From Sipunculus nudus (taxonomy: Eukaryota > Annelida > Sipuncula > Golfingiida > Sipunculidae): a stretch of DNA of 64,000 bases. Location of the stretch: positions 990,001 through 1,054,000 of the forward strand of contig CM049316.1 of assembly GCA_026874595.1 (NCBI GenBank), written 5' to 3'. Positions 23,635-36,435 of this stretch are shown piece by piece (within the stretch, counting starts at the first letter, position 1; each line of letters begins with the position of its first letter). The notes beneath the pieces were generated by a model. That model saw nothing but the letters and a program-made list of their open reading frames with translations. It ran no database searches and was not told where the DNA came from. The translations under genes were made by a program, and so were the position numbers.

Positions 23635-23844
23635 ATCAAAAGACCATCAATCATCAAAGGTGGAGCTGTAGAAAGGAGAATGAAATAAGAGAGCGCGAAT
23701 GATTAAGAGAGAAAAGAGAATGTTTGTGTACAATAAGCTGAAAAAAGAAGCAGAAATAGAGAGAGAAAATGAACAGAGAGAAAAAAGAGAGAATACTAGC
23801 ATATGATAACACTAGAGAAAGAAGGAGAGACAGAAAGGGAAAAT

Positions 23845-23882
<38 letters not shown>

Positions 23883-24001
23883 TACTTTTACACAATAACC
23901 TAAAAAAAGAGGAGACAGAAAGAGACAATAAACAAAAAGAGAGAGAGAGAGAAGAGAATACATGTATACAAGAGAATGAAGAGATGAAAAGACAATAAAG
24001 G

Positions 24002-24062
<61 letters not shown>

Positions 24063-24090
24063 CGAGGATGCTTGAGAGAGATATGATAGA
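23635..24090. repeat. GA-rich microsatellite region
   Basis: Purine-only tracts with pure (GA)n at 23846-23879 and 24004-24052, separated by degenerate AGAGAAAA-type sequence. A serine/leucine-rich minus-strand open frame here is an artefact. Confidence 0.95.
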
Positions 24091-24229
24091 AAGAAAGGAG
24101 AAAGAAGTTATTTTCATTAATAATAAGAAAAAATTGTTTTATTTCACAGGGGACTTTAATGTTTGGTGGTTCATGTTAATCAATGGAATATTTATCAAAG
24201 ACCATATATTAAAACAGTGACTACATGGC

Positions 24230-24705
24230 TTAGACAATCCATGATCTTGTTGAGATATCGCGCGCGAAAGAAAATCATCCATTGTACTTTGACAGCAATA
24301 TTGGAATTCCTACAGGTCTATAGTTCAATACAGATTGAGTTCTCTTAGTCAACAAACATCTGTGTAAATAGAGAAAGTTCTCGCATGTTTTGTTGAGATA
24401 TCGTGCGTGAAAGAAAATCACCAAATGTGTTCTGGGAGCCATACTGGAATTCCAACAGGTCTGTAATTTGATATGTCTGGAGCCCTCATAGGTACCAATC
24501 TTCCCTGTGAATATGAGAACCATCAAGCATGTTCTTGTTGAGATATTGCACTAGAAAATCATCTTTTTTGCTCTGGAAGCCATACTGGAATTCCACCAGG
24601 TAGGTAATTGGATAGGTCAGGTGCCCTCACAGGCCCCATTGATTGCTGTAAATTTGAAAAAAATTTAGCACGGTCTTGCTGAGAAATTGCACATTAAAGA
24701 AAATT
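24230..24705 (+). repeat. About three tandem monomers (~150 bp), GAGATATCGCGCG type
   Basis: Each monomer contains TTGTTGAGATAT(CG)CGCG(C)GAAAGAAAATCA, GCCATA(T/C)TGGAATTCC and a (A)CAGGTCTGTAATT-like segment. The same monomer occurs at 33765-34370. It lies just left of the next element's head, without its own tail. Confidence 0.7.
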
Positions 24706-24770
24706 TCTAAACACGCATGTCCCAGAGGAATCTATGATTTTCATAACCTAAGATCACACTTCCCATACAG

Positions 24771-27175
24771 AAACAATGACCCATGGGTCACAATGTTCAG
24801 CCGACTGACATGTTGACAATATGTCCTTACACAGGCAACTAATTACGATAATGTAGGTGGCATCATTGTTCATGTATATTAGCTTCAGTTCATCAAGCAC
24901 AACAAATTTGATGACAATCCAACCAGCCTTTCCTGAGGAATCTGGCAATTTGTGTGTATTTTGCATTATTTCTGGGGTGCTCAAACATACCCCAAAACCC
25001 TGAGAATATGGGTCACAATGACCAAATTTCAGGTTTCTTGGGAGAACTTTTGAGGAACTCTCACGATATCAAGTTAGAAGATTCTGGGCCCAATGGTTAT
25101 GATTTGCTCCCTACTTTGGTATCAAATTTTCAGTTATTCTGAGGGGTGCTTATAAGCCCCATAGCTCAGAAAATATGGGTAACAGAGACCTAATTTCACG
25201 TTTCCTAGGAGACTTTTCATGGACCTCTCTGGATTTTAAGTTACAAGATTTCGGGTCCATTAGTTATGATTTGTGCCCTGCTTGTTATCAAATTTTAAAT
25301 TATGTTGGGGGTGCTTATAAGCCCCATAGCTCAGAGATTTTGGGTAACAGAGACCTCCCTGCATGTCAAGTTAGAAGATTCTAGGACCAATGGTTACAAT
25401 TTGTGCCTTGTTAACGGACAACCACATCTGTAAAAAAAGGGTCTCAAATTAAAGAAAAAAAAATGTGTTAAAACTTTTAAAAAATCCAGGTGGTGCCACC
25501 AGTCTGCAAGAACTGATGAAACACTCCATTAGGAATATGCATGCAAAGAATCAGGGTGATCAATGCTTTTGTTGTTCAGATACCTGAGCTTCTGTATCAA
25601 CTTTTTAATTCTGGAAGGTACTTCTAAGCCCTATAGCTTGGAGGATATGGGTAACAGAGACCAGATTTTAGGTTTCTATGCAGATTTTCATGGACCCCCC
25701 GGGATGTCAAGTTAGAAGATTCTAGGACCAATGGTTATGATTTGTGCCCTGCTAACAGATGACCACAAGTTTGAAGGTCTCAAAAATAAAGATAAAAAAG
25801 CATAAAAATTGGAAAAAAGTCCAGGTGGTGCCACCAGTCTGCAGGAACTGATGAAACACTCCATGATGAATATGCATGCACAGAATCAGGGTGATCAATG
25901 CATTAGTTGTTCAGATACTGGAGCTTTTGTAACAAATTTTAGTTATTCTTGGAGGTACTTCCAAGCCCCATAGCTCGGAGGATATGGGTAACAAAGACCT
26001 AATTTCAGGTTTCCATGGAGATTTTTCATGGACCTCCTGGACTGTGAAGAAAGAAGATTCCAGGTCAAATGGTTATGATTTGTGCCCTGTTAACAGATGA
26101 CCACATTTTGAAGGTCTCAAAAATAAAGATAAAAATGTGTAAAAATTTAAAAAAAGGCCAGGTGGTGCCACCAGTCTGCCGGAACTGATGAAACACTTCA
26201 TGATGCATATGCATGCAAAAATTATTGCCAATCAATGCACTTGTTGTTAAGATGCTAGAGCTTTGGTATAAAATTTTTAGTTATTCTGGGGGGTACTTCT
26301 GAGCCCCATAGCTCAGACAATGTGGATGACAGAGACCTAATTTTAGGTTTTTAAGGAGACATTTCATGGGCCTCCCAGAATGTCAAGAAAAGAAGATTCC
26401 AGATCCAGTGGTTACAATTTTTTTGCCCTGTTGACAGATGACCGCATCTTTTAAGGTCTCAATAATAGATAAAAAATTGTAAAAAATGAAAAAATATAGT
26501 TGGCCCTACCAGTCTGCAGAAGCTGAAGAAACACACCATGATGAATATCCATGCAAAGATTCATTTGGATAAATGCATCAGTTGTTCAGATACTTGAGCT
26601 TTTGTATCAAAATTTCTATTATTCAGGGGGGTACTTCGGAGACCCATAGCTCGGACAGTATAGGTGACAGAGACCTAATTTCAGGTTTCTCAGGAGACTT
26701 TTTCATGGGCCTCCCAGCATGTCAAGATACTTGATTCTAGGTCCAGTCATTGCAATTTGTGCCCTGTTAACAGATGGCCACATCTTTAAAGGTCTCAAAA
26801 ACAGTAAAAAATAAAAAATACAGGTGGCACCACCAGTCTGCAGAAACTGATGAAACATTCCATGACCAATATCCATGCAAAGAATCATGGTGATTAATGC
26901 ATTAGTTGTTCAGATATCTGAGCTTTTGTATCAAATTTTCTATTATTCTGGGGGTATTTCAGAGCCCCATAGCTCGAAGAATATGGGTAACAAAGACCTA
27001 ATTTCAGGTTCCAAGGAGATTTTTTATGGACCTCCGAGCATGTCCAGTTAGAAGATTCTAGGTCTAGTGGTTACGATTTGTGCCTGGTTAATGAACGGAC
27101 AGACGGACAGACAGACGGACGCCAGACAAAGGGTGGTCGCTATAGCTCAGATGACTTTCAGTCAGCTGAGCTAAA
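24771..27175 (+). mobile_element. Helentron-like element, complete, 160/330-bp monomers
   Basis: The head has the palindrome GACCCATGGGTC (24778-24789). Three monomers of about 160 bp (from 24960) are followed by five longer ones of about 330 bp (from about 25480). The long ones add a segment starting GGTGGTGCCACCAGTCTGC and then repeat the 160-bp core (CCCCATAGCTC ... GATTTGTGCCCTG). A tail with an ACGG/ACAG stretch (27095-27122) and a near-perfect terminal hairpin completes it. This is the clearest example of head, swappable monomer body, microsatellite and hairpin. No protein is encoded. Confidence 0.75.
27144..27175 (+). other. Terminal hairpin with CTAA end
   Basis: Thirteen-base arms 27144-27156 and 27160-27172 (one mismatch) enclose loop TTC. 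CTAA is at 27171-27174. The right arm contains CAGCTGAGC, the reverse complement of GCTCAGCTG found in element heads. Confidence 0.75.
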
Positions 27176-27660
27176 AAGCATACTTCGAGCACCTTTGAAG
27201 CACAGATTCAGCACATGAGAAGTATTCATGGAAGCAAAAAAGCATAGCTAGAGCACTTTTGAGGCACCTATGGAAGCACAGAATTAGGAAAATTGGAGCA
27301 CTTCTGAAGTACAGTTTCAACACATATGCAGCACATCTGAAGAACTCATGGAAGCACAGAACAAAGCACATTTTGAGCACTTTGGAAGTACAGTTTCAGC
27401 ACATAAGAAGCACATCTGAAGCTCTCATAGAAGCACAGAATAATCACTTTTGGAGCACTTCTGATGTGCAGTTTAAGCTTATTAGAAGCACATCTGAAGC
27501 ACTATTAGAAGCACAGTATAAGCACAATTAGAGCACTTCTGAAGTACAGTTTCAGTACATTATATGCACAGTTGAAGCACTCATGGAAGCACAGAATCAG
27601 CACTTTTGGAAAACTCCTGAAGTACATATTCATCATATAAGAAGCACATCTGAAGACATA
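27176..27660. repeat. AAGCAC-rich tandem repeat (~80 bp)
   Basis: Motifs GAAGCACA, GAGCACTT(C/T)TGAAGTACAGTTTCAGCACAT and GAAGCACATCTGAAG recur with a period near 80 bases. An open frame at 27259-27531 is a repeat artefact. A weaker form continues at 28440-28740 and reappears at 31927. Confidence 0.8.
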
Positions 27661-28439
27661 CAAGATAAACAACATGAATCAACATACCATGAGCACTTAA
27701 AAACATGATCTTCAGCAAACAAACACATTCATCTAAAGTAATGGTAAAACTGAATGCAAGATATTATTAAGTTAAATTAAATTGATAATAAAAATTATCA
27801 TGATTTAAGATGAACTCTGGTTTTTTAAAGGCTGAACTGTTATCTGGCTTTCCAGTACAGCTTATCACCTCGGAAAATACCCAGCATCTTCATTTTTTGC
27901 AAGCACAGAAAAAAATGCATTTCCTGCATTATACATATTTTTTTTTTCAAACTGCATGCATTAACTATTGAATATATCAAATTCTTTAACATATTGAAGC
28001 TGTCCCTCATTTTATGCACTGTTTATAACAGAAAAGACAATATTTTGAACAGTGATGACCATGTCATTTGAAGCCATATTTATATTCAGGAGTATTCATT
28101 CTTTTTATATTTTTAAAAGAGTAACACATTGGGAAATAAGTAATCATATACCTTAATTTTTTAGGTTTAAAGGCATATTTTGAAATTTATGGTAAACACA
28201 AAAAATGTTTGGGTCACTTTGTAATGTTTACCTCACTTCAGTTGAAAAGGTTTTGCCTCTTGTTTAGTACACATGTTGCTGCGTGGCCTTGACCTTTTCA
28301 TATGATGCCCTCTACCAGGATGCAAACTAAATTATGATATTCCATACTTTACAAAAAGCACAATTTCAGCACAACAGAACTTAAAATTATACACATCAGT
28401 ACAAGCCATTTCACTTACTTACATCTTAAGGACAATTTT
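27661..28439. other. AT-rich, no gene seen
   Basis: No open frame or tandem pattern. The flanking AAGCAC motif fades into it at both ends. Confidence 0.5.
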
Positions 28440-28740
28440 GGAAGCACACAGGAAGTTCAAACGAAGCATTTTGAGGTATGTTTAGGACTTAACAGATTTT
28501 GGAGATTTTTTTGGAAAATTTTGGAAGTACAAAATAAGTTCTAATGAAGCATATTTTAGGTACATGTTGAACTTTTTAGTTTTTGGTATTGATGATAAAG
28601 TATGAATGAAGCAGTTAAAGAAGCACAAATTAAGTACTATTAAAGCACATAATTGGTAGGTTTTGTACTTAAAGAGTTTGTGGGGTTCATTGAAAGTACA
28701 AATGAGGTACATTTAAAGCATAGTTTGAGCATCCAGTAAC
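28440..28740. repeat. Degenerate AAGCAC repeat
   Basis: Scattered GAAGCA, AAGCACAA(A)TTAAGTAC and TTTAAAGCATA motifs show this is an eroded part of the array at 27176-27660. It ends at the head of the next element. Confidence 0.6.
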
Positions 28741-28748
28741 ATTTCTAA

Positions 28749-31700
28749 AACAAGGGACCCATGGGTCACGGCGCTCAGCTGATTGTGATTGGACCATAAA
28801 TGTTTCTCCACTGTGATACTATATCGAGTCGATAAAGCTTATGAATATCATGGACATGTTGGGCTATTATAAAGGAATGTAATGTAATATGTGAGTAAAT
28901 GATAAATGAAATAACCTGACTGATGGATTAATAGAGTCAAATATAGTGGTTTATTTTTATTTATTTAGGAGGGGTTGAAAATTGTGATATATTTGAGCAA
29001 ATATGAATGCAATGACAGCAGTAATAAGCAGTAGTAGAATGATGATAAGGCTATTTGTTGAAGGATCAAAAGTGTATGGTAGTCTGCAAGCTTTCAATTT
29101 GACAGATATGATGTTATGATTAACTATGCTGATGAAGTGATTTATGAATTTGTGACTGTATGACACAATATCTCTTTAGTCTTGACAAGGTACATTATTG
29201 TGATGCCCACTATGTCTACATATTACACAATATTGACAATTTTTGGCATGTACATAGGTACCTATGGACGAATAGTTATACAAAATATTTAAGTATGAAT
29301 ATATCTGATTCATCTTGTTCTTGCTTACTGAGGCTGACTTTGGGATAGGGTTTGGAGAAGGGAAAAGTGAGGGCAGCACGAAGGTGGATGTAGAAATATT
29401 CTATTGTAATGTTTTTCATTTATATAAGAATATGAAAAGCTAAGAGGAAAGGGGCCCTCCTGCTTGGTTATAGTAAAGTTCTAAATATATGATTGCAAAC
29501 TAATACTCTGACAAGACTGTCATGAAGAAAAACAGTAAAAGTTTTGAGATACTGTAATGCATATGAAAATTTACAGATGGACAGGCAAGTGGACAGAATG
29601 GACTAATACCTTTATTTTACTTTCAAGGGAATAATGCATTTAAGTTTATATATAAGCCTATTTTTTTTTAAACATATCCACTTTTTCCATTAAGAAGTTT
29701 TTATCTGAATCATTTTTTTTTATTTACAGGTTTTATAAATTTTTAATAAAAAAACCTGAAAATATAAGTTAAAATATTAGAATTGTTGCAAAAGTTGCAA
29801 TCATTATATATACAGAGTAAAAAACTGAAACTATAAGTTAAAATATTAGAATTATTGCAAAATTTGCAATCATCATATATCCAGAGTGTAGCTCATATTG
29901 GGTCATATTATGCATACACATATATTTTATTATTTTTAAATCATAAATGTTTAAACTGAATTTAAAAGAAAATAATGCCACAACATGGCATCTACAAGAA
30001 TATTCCTTGAATCACTATTAAAAAGTTTTGCACATTGGAGTTTTCAGTACCTGCTTAATTTTATTCACCAAAATAAAATAAAAGATTCAGTAAATTTGAT
30101 AAAATAAAACATCTTTTCAAATAAAGTATACACACTGTTGGTTGAATGAGAAACAAACAATATCATTGTGCTAATTACTATCCCAGTTTTAATTTTTTTC
30201 TGAAATTAATAGTCAATTTCACACCTGGTGAAGTTTAATTACTTATCTCATGAACATCCACACTTTCATAGCAATACACCACTTTGTGGACACAATTAAA
30301 TGTACACTTTAATCATTGTAACCCTGGTGGTACAATACAAAATCTTAAAATGAAGCATAGCCTAGAATAAGAATGAATCACATACAGAAAATAATAACAT
30401 TCATCTAGTTTATGCACCATCTGGGGGGGGGGGGGGGAAGAAGGGAGTGCATAGCAGAGGGGAAGCCTGCTGGTAGTGGCCAAGCTGACCCAAGGCAAGC
30501 TGCCTGGGGTGGGTTACATAATGCAAGTGAAGGCTGTACTACTAGGTGGGCTAGATGTAAACAACACTTGACATGGTGTATGAAAACATGAATGAAAGCT
30601 ATTCTTTCCAATCAATTTCTTTGAAATTTCAGATTTTAAAAGATTAAATCCTTATGTATATATGCTGTGAAAATTAAATCAACAGTGCCAAAGTTGGACA
30701 AAATTTAAGGTATTGATTTTTTTATTTATGCTAATAACTTGAAAAATTTGCAAAATTCAGATCTAATTTTGGGTAAACAATTGAATCTTGATTAAATAAA
30801 GTTATATTCCTGAAAAATAGTCTCTAGGTTCAGCAATTCTCATGTGAGTAAATATATTTCCTGATTTTTTAAAAAATTGCATTATGTTTTGGCCCTTAAC
30901 TTCAAAATAATACCCAATACTAACCTAATTTTTGGTATGTTCATAGAAAATATATAAAAGAATGTGAATACTAAATACGATCAAAAACAGATCAGTGGTT
31001 TTGATATTAGGCAGCCTTGAAGTGTAACAATGGCTTTTTTTATGGAAAACGGAGTTTTTTTCCTTAATATCTCGAAGGAACAAAGTCCTAATGACCCAAT
31101 TTTCGGTATGGTAGGAGATTTTGGGGACATCTAAAATTATGTCAACAGCCTCGGGAGCATAGAGATGTGCACTGAATGACCTACAGTCATCAAAGCGGAC
31201 TGCTTGACAATGTAAGGGAATACAACAAGAGCCTCCAAAAAAATTCAATAACTAGCCTAATTTTGCAGCTTTTATTTTCAAATTTCAGATTTTAACAGAT
31301 TTAATCCTTATGTATACATGGTGTGAAAATTAAATCCACAGTACTTACAGGAAAAAAACGTGCCATGGCCAAAGTTGGGCAAAATTTAAGGTACCAATTT
31401 TATATTTTTGCCAATATTTAAAAAAATTTAACAAATTTTGATCTAATTTTTGGTATACAATTAAATTTTGATTAATTAAAGTTGTATTACTGGAAAAAAG
31501 TCCCTACCTTTAACACTTTTGGTCTTAAGTGACCAAATATCTTCCTAATTTTTTTACAAAGTCCATTATGTTTGGGCCCTTAACTTTTTTAAATTATAAA
31601 ATACTGACTTAATATCTGGCATGTACATAGGAACTATATAGAGGAATATTTATGGTAAATATGAAGAAAACCAGATGAGTGGTTTTGATATTAGACAGTC

Positions 31701-31926
31701 CTGAAGTGTGAAAATAGATTTTTAATAAAAAATTGAGGTTTTTCCTTAATATCTCAGGGGAACGAAGTCCTATTGACCCAATTTTTGGCATGGTAGGAGA
31801 TTATCGTCGGTCCAACGGTGTCGAAACGTGCCAGTCTTACGGACGGACATCAATCCGGACGGACGGACGGACGGACGGACAGACAGACGGACGGATGACG
31901 GACAATGGACCATGACTATGGCTAAA
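28749..31926 (+). mobile_element. Helentron-like element inside AAGCAC repeat
   Basis: The head is the best in the window: GACCCATGGGTC (28756-28767) and GCTCAGCTG (28773-28781). The body matches 1-2640 and contains an internal duplication: about 30605-31240 and 31260-31800 share CAGATTTTAA and TTTTGATATTAG blocks. The tail has (ACGG)n-like sequence at 31838-31905. The hairpin itself is missing; CTATGG joins directly to CTAAAAA (31922). AAGCAC repeats flank both sides. Confidence 0.7.
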
Positions 31927-32015
31927 AAGCACACTGAAAGCACTTTTCAAGACTGAATTTTGCTGAAAAGCACAAAATAAGCACTAATGAAGCACACTTT
32001 AAGCATACTCCATGG
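31927..32015. repeat. AAGCAC repeat, right of the element
   Basis: GCACACTGAAAGCAC and AAGCACAAAATAAGCACTAA continue the motif seen left of 28740. The element therefore sits within one repeat locus. Confidence 0.65.
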
Positions 32016-33194
32016 CCAAAAAATTTTGTAAGGGTTAATACACTTAGAATGAATTTTATGTACCAGTAAAGTTGTCCAAAGTATCTGAAGAACAAATCTT
32101 AATCCTGTTTAAAATTTTAATATATATTTTTTTGCATTGCAAAACCAGCTACTGTTGTGCAAGAGCCATCATGTTTCAAATAGAAAAAAAATATATATTT
32201 TATAATCTGCAGACCTGACTTTGAACAAAACAGAAAGAAAAATGGCATTTATTTTTTATTCAAAAATGATAATGGTCTATGATTAACTAAGCACATAAAA
32301 ACTTATACCAAATCTTTTACTTTTTTGTTCCACCCAGTAAATACCCAAATTTACATATGATTTATTTGGCAGGATTTATCATTGATATATTACGTTCAAA
32401 ACAACAAGAAGTGGAAATATACTGTGTGATGAAGTGTAAGACAAAATTACCCATTTACAACAAATTCAGTGGCAGATACTAAGTCCAAGAATGTAGAGGT
32501 CACATTTCTTTTTGAAATAACTTTTGTAACTGTTTTTTTTTTAATGACTGATTCCAGCTCTGTTCATGATACCTGAAGTAAGTGTAAAAACCATGCTAAT
32601 GCTTCGTCATGTTTTCAAAAGCCAATCACACTTTGTTATTGCGCCAAGTTACTTTACAGAATGGGTTTGATTTTTTCTCAAGTAAGCACTTTCTAACCAG
32701 AAACAGAATCACTTCTCTTTAAATTTGTATTAATCCAAGTATGAATTCTTATGATATGAAAAAAAAAAAAAAATGTCAATAGTTAATGAGTTCCATGCCA
32801 GATTCTACATTTGTGTTCATCACATTCTATGCTGGATTACCCCCTTAAGTTCAAGCCAATTTTGTTTCTTTTTCTGCCATTGTAAAATAGAAGGGAACAA
32901 GAAATTGTTCTCTTTATGTGGCAAGTGATTTCTTAGTTCAGGAATTAGGATTTCATTCCTCTCTAATGGCAGGACAGACTTGACATCTTTGTTATAGGCA
33001 CACCATGTCATTCTTACTAAATACAAAAGATTTGTTTTAATAACCAATAGCCTTCAAGTCTCATACAGACGCCACGCTGCCCTGGGAATATAAGTGAAAC
33101 TCTCCAGTGGAAATGCATTTCAAGTGAAACACCCATGCAGTGATTTGGCTCTTTTATTCTCTGAAAAGCTTATATCATCAAACTCAAGGTTCGG
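32016..33194. other. AT-rich, no gene recognised
   Basis: No tandem array. A 75-residue minus-strand open frame at 32820-33047 is not recognised. An A13 run lies at about 32759-32773. Confidence 0.5.
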
Positions 33195-33764
33195 CTGGGC
33201 TTGACATTAACTTTTATAAGTCCCTGCCCAGTCCGGGAGGTATGTAACATCTAGCTTTTACTTGTCCTACATAAATTTTTACTTGCCCTACAAAAATTAT
33301 TGTTTGCAGCTACGTTCCATTGCATTTTCGAAAATAAAGGTTAAACTGTTAGTTTGTTATATTATTCTTTAGTATTTGCACAGATAAACATAGGTACTGG
33401 ACATTAAGTTGAAGAAGTATTGATTATCAGATTGATTAAATTTATTAAAGAAAGAAAGTCTGATGCTATACTGATGCTATGTAAATTGATTCTGTGATCA
33501 TTTAAGATTAAATTGCAGTTGCCTTAAGCTGAGAATTTTGTAGTTGTGTGAATATAGAAAGAATATTAGTAACTAGATGTGGTCGGACAATGGTCCTATG
33601 AGGGCACTGCATTTCTGGTTGTGCTGGACAAGTTTACATATGGTTGAAAAGTTTAGGTTAAAGTTGAAAAATATGAAAAACAGAATTAGGTTTTTATCCA
33701 TATACATGAGGGAAAAAATCCTACTTGTTCAAATAATATTAAAGAAGATATGTCTGAAATAATG

Positions 33765-34441
33765 TGTGCAATAAAAAATCACCGATTGTACTCTGTTGGC
33801 CATATTTGATTTTGAGCAAGTCTGTATTTCAATAGGTCAGAAGCCCCCATATAAGCACCAATGATCCCTGTGAATTTGAGTAAGACCAAGCATGTTCTTG
33901 TTGAGATATCTGGTGCAAAAGAAAATCAATGATTGTGCTCTGGCAGCCATATTAGAATTCCGACAGGTCTGTAATTCAATATTCTTGTGCCCACATTTGT
34001 ACCAATCATCCCTGTGAACTTGGGAAAGCTGAATTATGTTGTTATATTATCGCACATGTGAAAGAAATTCAGCGATTGGGCTGTTGCGGCCATATTGGAA
34101 TACCAACAGGTCTGTTTCAACAGGTCTGGAGCCCTTTTATGTACCAATCATCACTGTGAATTTGTGAAAGCTGAAGTATGTTGTTGTTGATTATTGCGCG
34201 CGAAAGAAAATCAGCGATTTGGCTGTGGTGGCCATATTGGAATTTTGACAGGTCTGCAATGCAATAGGTCTGGAGCCCTCATATGTACCAATCATCCCTG
34301 TGAATTTGGGAAAGTTGAAGTATGTTTTTGTTGAGTTATCACGCAAGAAAGAAAGTGTCAATGACAGAAGGACGGAAGGAGGGAAGGATGGACTGACACA
34401 GTGATCACTATGGGGCACCACTTGTCAAGCGGGGCCCTAAT
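33765..34441 (+). mobile_element. GAGATATCGCGCG-type monomers with second-type tail
   Basis: About four monomers of roughly 150 bp, the same type as 24230-24705. A GGAAGGAGGGA/GACTGACA stretch (34369-34400) and a hairpin tail follow: GGGGC...GCCCTA with inner CTT/AAG, ending GGGCCCTAAT (34431-34441). No clear head. Confidence 0.6.
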
Positions 34442-34924
34442 TAAAATTATTATTTCCTAGCATGGTGGTGTAAAACATTGTTTTCTACAATTACGTGTCT
34501 GAAAACAACGTATACTGTATTTTGCCAATTTGATCCTGGGAATTCTCCTCCAGAATTGATTACATTTACAGGGACTTTCACATGAGATATTAAATGGTCA
34601 GTGCCAAGCCAAATACAATGATAATTATGGAATACTAGACACTTTCAGACAGACAAATGTGAAAGACCTAAAAAAACTTTATATATTGGGGGGGGGGGGG
34701 GGGGGGGGGAGGAACAAAAACAACTTCCAGGAAAAGGCCAGTCCAAAAAATGCTGAAACTTGATGGTCTCTGTGGATGTGTATGTTTGTTAATGTTCTTT
34801 GCCAGTGACATTGTGTGCAGATGGGGTAAACTTTCTCCCCGCCATAATCAGTTGTCATGATAACCAGCGGATGTTTCAGTACAAACACCACAGGTTCCCC
34901 TTGACTTTATTCAGGGTAGGTTTT

Positions 34925-35848
34925 TTTTTTGCTGAGATAAAAAGTTTAGGTAGCTCCACCAGTCTTCAGTAACAGACAGAAACAGTCATAATCAATAATC
35001 ATATGAACTTTCAGGACACTAAATAAAACAACAGTTGACCAACTGATCTAAATGCTTTAAAGGTCTCAAAAGTAGAGATAAAATGTGTAAAAATAATAGT
35101 AATACAGGTGGTGCCTCTAGCCTGCAGGAACTGATGAAACACTCCATGATCTTTATGCATGCAAAGAATCATGCATGGTGATCATTGCATTATTTGTTTA
35201 GATTCTGGAGCCTTTCTCAAAAGTAGAGATAAAATGAGCTTTTGTATCAAATTTTCTATTATTCTGGGGGGTACTTCGGAGACCTATAGCTTGGACAGAA
35301 TACGTGAAAAAAACCTAATTTCAGGTTTCTCAGGAGACTTTTCCATGGGCCTCCCTGCATGTCAAGATACTTGATTCTAGGTCCAGTCATTGCAATTTGT
35401 GCCCTGTTAACAGATGGCAACATCTTTAAAGGTCTCAAAAACAGAGTAAAAATATAGTAAAAAATAAAAAAAATCCAGGTGACACCACCAATCTTCCAAA
35501 ACTTATGAAACACTCCTGATCAATATGCATGCAAAGAATTATGGTGATCAATGCATTAGTTGTTCAGATACTGGAGCATTTGCATAAAATTTTCAATTAT
35601 TCTTGGGGGGCGGGGGGGGGGGGGGGGGTACTTCAAAGCCCCATAGCTCAGAGGATATTGGTAACAGAGACCTAATTTCAGCATTCCAAGGAGATTTTTC
35701 ATAGACATCCTTGGATATCAAGTAAGAAGATTCCAGGTTAAGCATTTGTGCCCTGCTTTCGGATATCTGGACGGCCAGACGGAAGGATGACGGACAATGA
35801 CTGTCACTATAGGTCAGCCTGACTGAAAGTCAGCTGAGTTGAAAAACC
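34925..35848 (+). mobile_element. Helentron-like copy, headless
   Basis: Two to three monomers of the 24960-27100 type (GGTGGTGCC at 35107, CTATAGCTTGG at 35284, CCCCATAGCTCAG at 35639), a short ACGG stretch and the hairpin GGTCAGCCTGACT/AGTCAGCTGAG (35812-35838). The end GTTGAAAAA is eroded. A G-rich run lies at 35605-35628. Confidence 0.6.
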
Positions 35849-36435
35849 TAAATAAATTTGCATCGTTTTCAACAGCAAAAATGAGTATGATGTGACTACC
35901 AAAATGAATGGAGAAAGGTTATTCATGACAGATGATTTACTAGATATATGTGCGTATTTTAAGCATATATTTTACCACATAGTAAACTGTAATATGTACC
36001 AGTCAACATACAGTATGTGACCCAAATGAGAGCATGGTGCAGCTCAGCATTCATTTAAGAATTAACTTTACATCTTTAAGTGTGTTCTACATCAGATACA
36101 GAGTTAAGAAGCAGATTTTAAATACACTTACAGCCTGCGGTTTAAAATGTTTAAATATTAAGAACCCTAATACATCTTAGGGATTGTCTGAAAGCTCATT
36201 CTTTGGAATATATGATAACCCAACTGGATGTTACCCCATGTCAGCATTAATATTTATTTCTTTAACTCCATCAGGTACCAGACGCAACGATAGTTTTTCT
36301 GGCCTTTTCTGGGTAAAATTTGTACCATTTTCTTGAACTTTAACTTGCCCTGGGCAAGTAAATAACTGTTAATGTTGAACCCAATCCAAAAGTTATTCAA
36401 AGAATGAATGTTTATCATGAAATTTTGACACAGAT

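Larger units (their letters stand above)
33195..36384. mobile_element. Old DNA transposon with ~40-bp inverted ends, nested insertions
   Basis: The left end CTGGGCTTGACATTAAC (33195) matches the reverse complement of the right end GTTAATGTTGAACCCA (36368-36383). Similarity continues inward for about 40 bases. The right end includes a perfect 8-bp-arm palindrome ACTTGCCC/GGGCAAGT (36343-36359). I recall similar ends in hAT-type elements but see no target duplication, so the class is uncertain. Two modular elements lie within (33765-34441 and 34925-35848). Confidence 0.45.
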
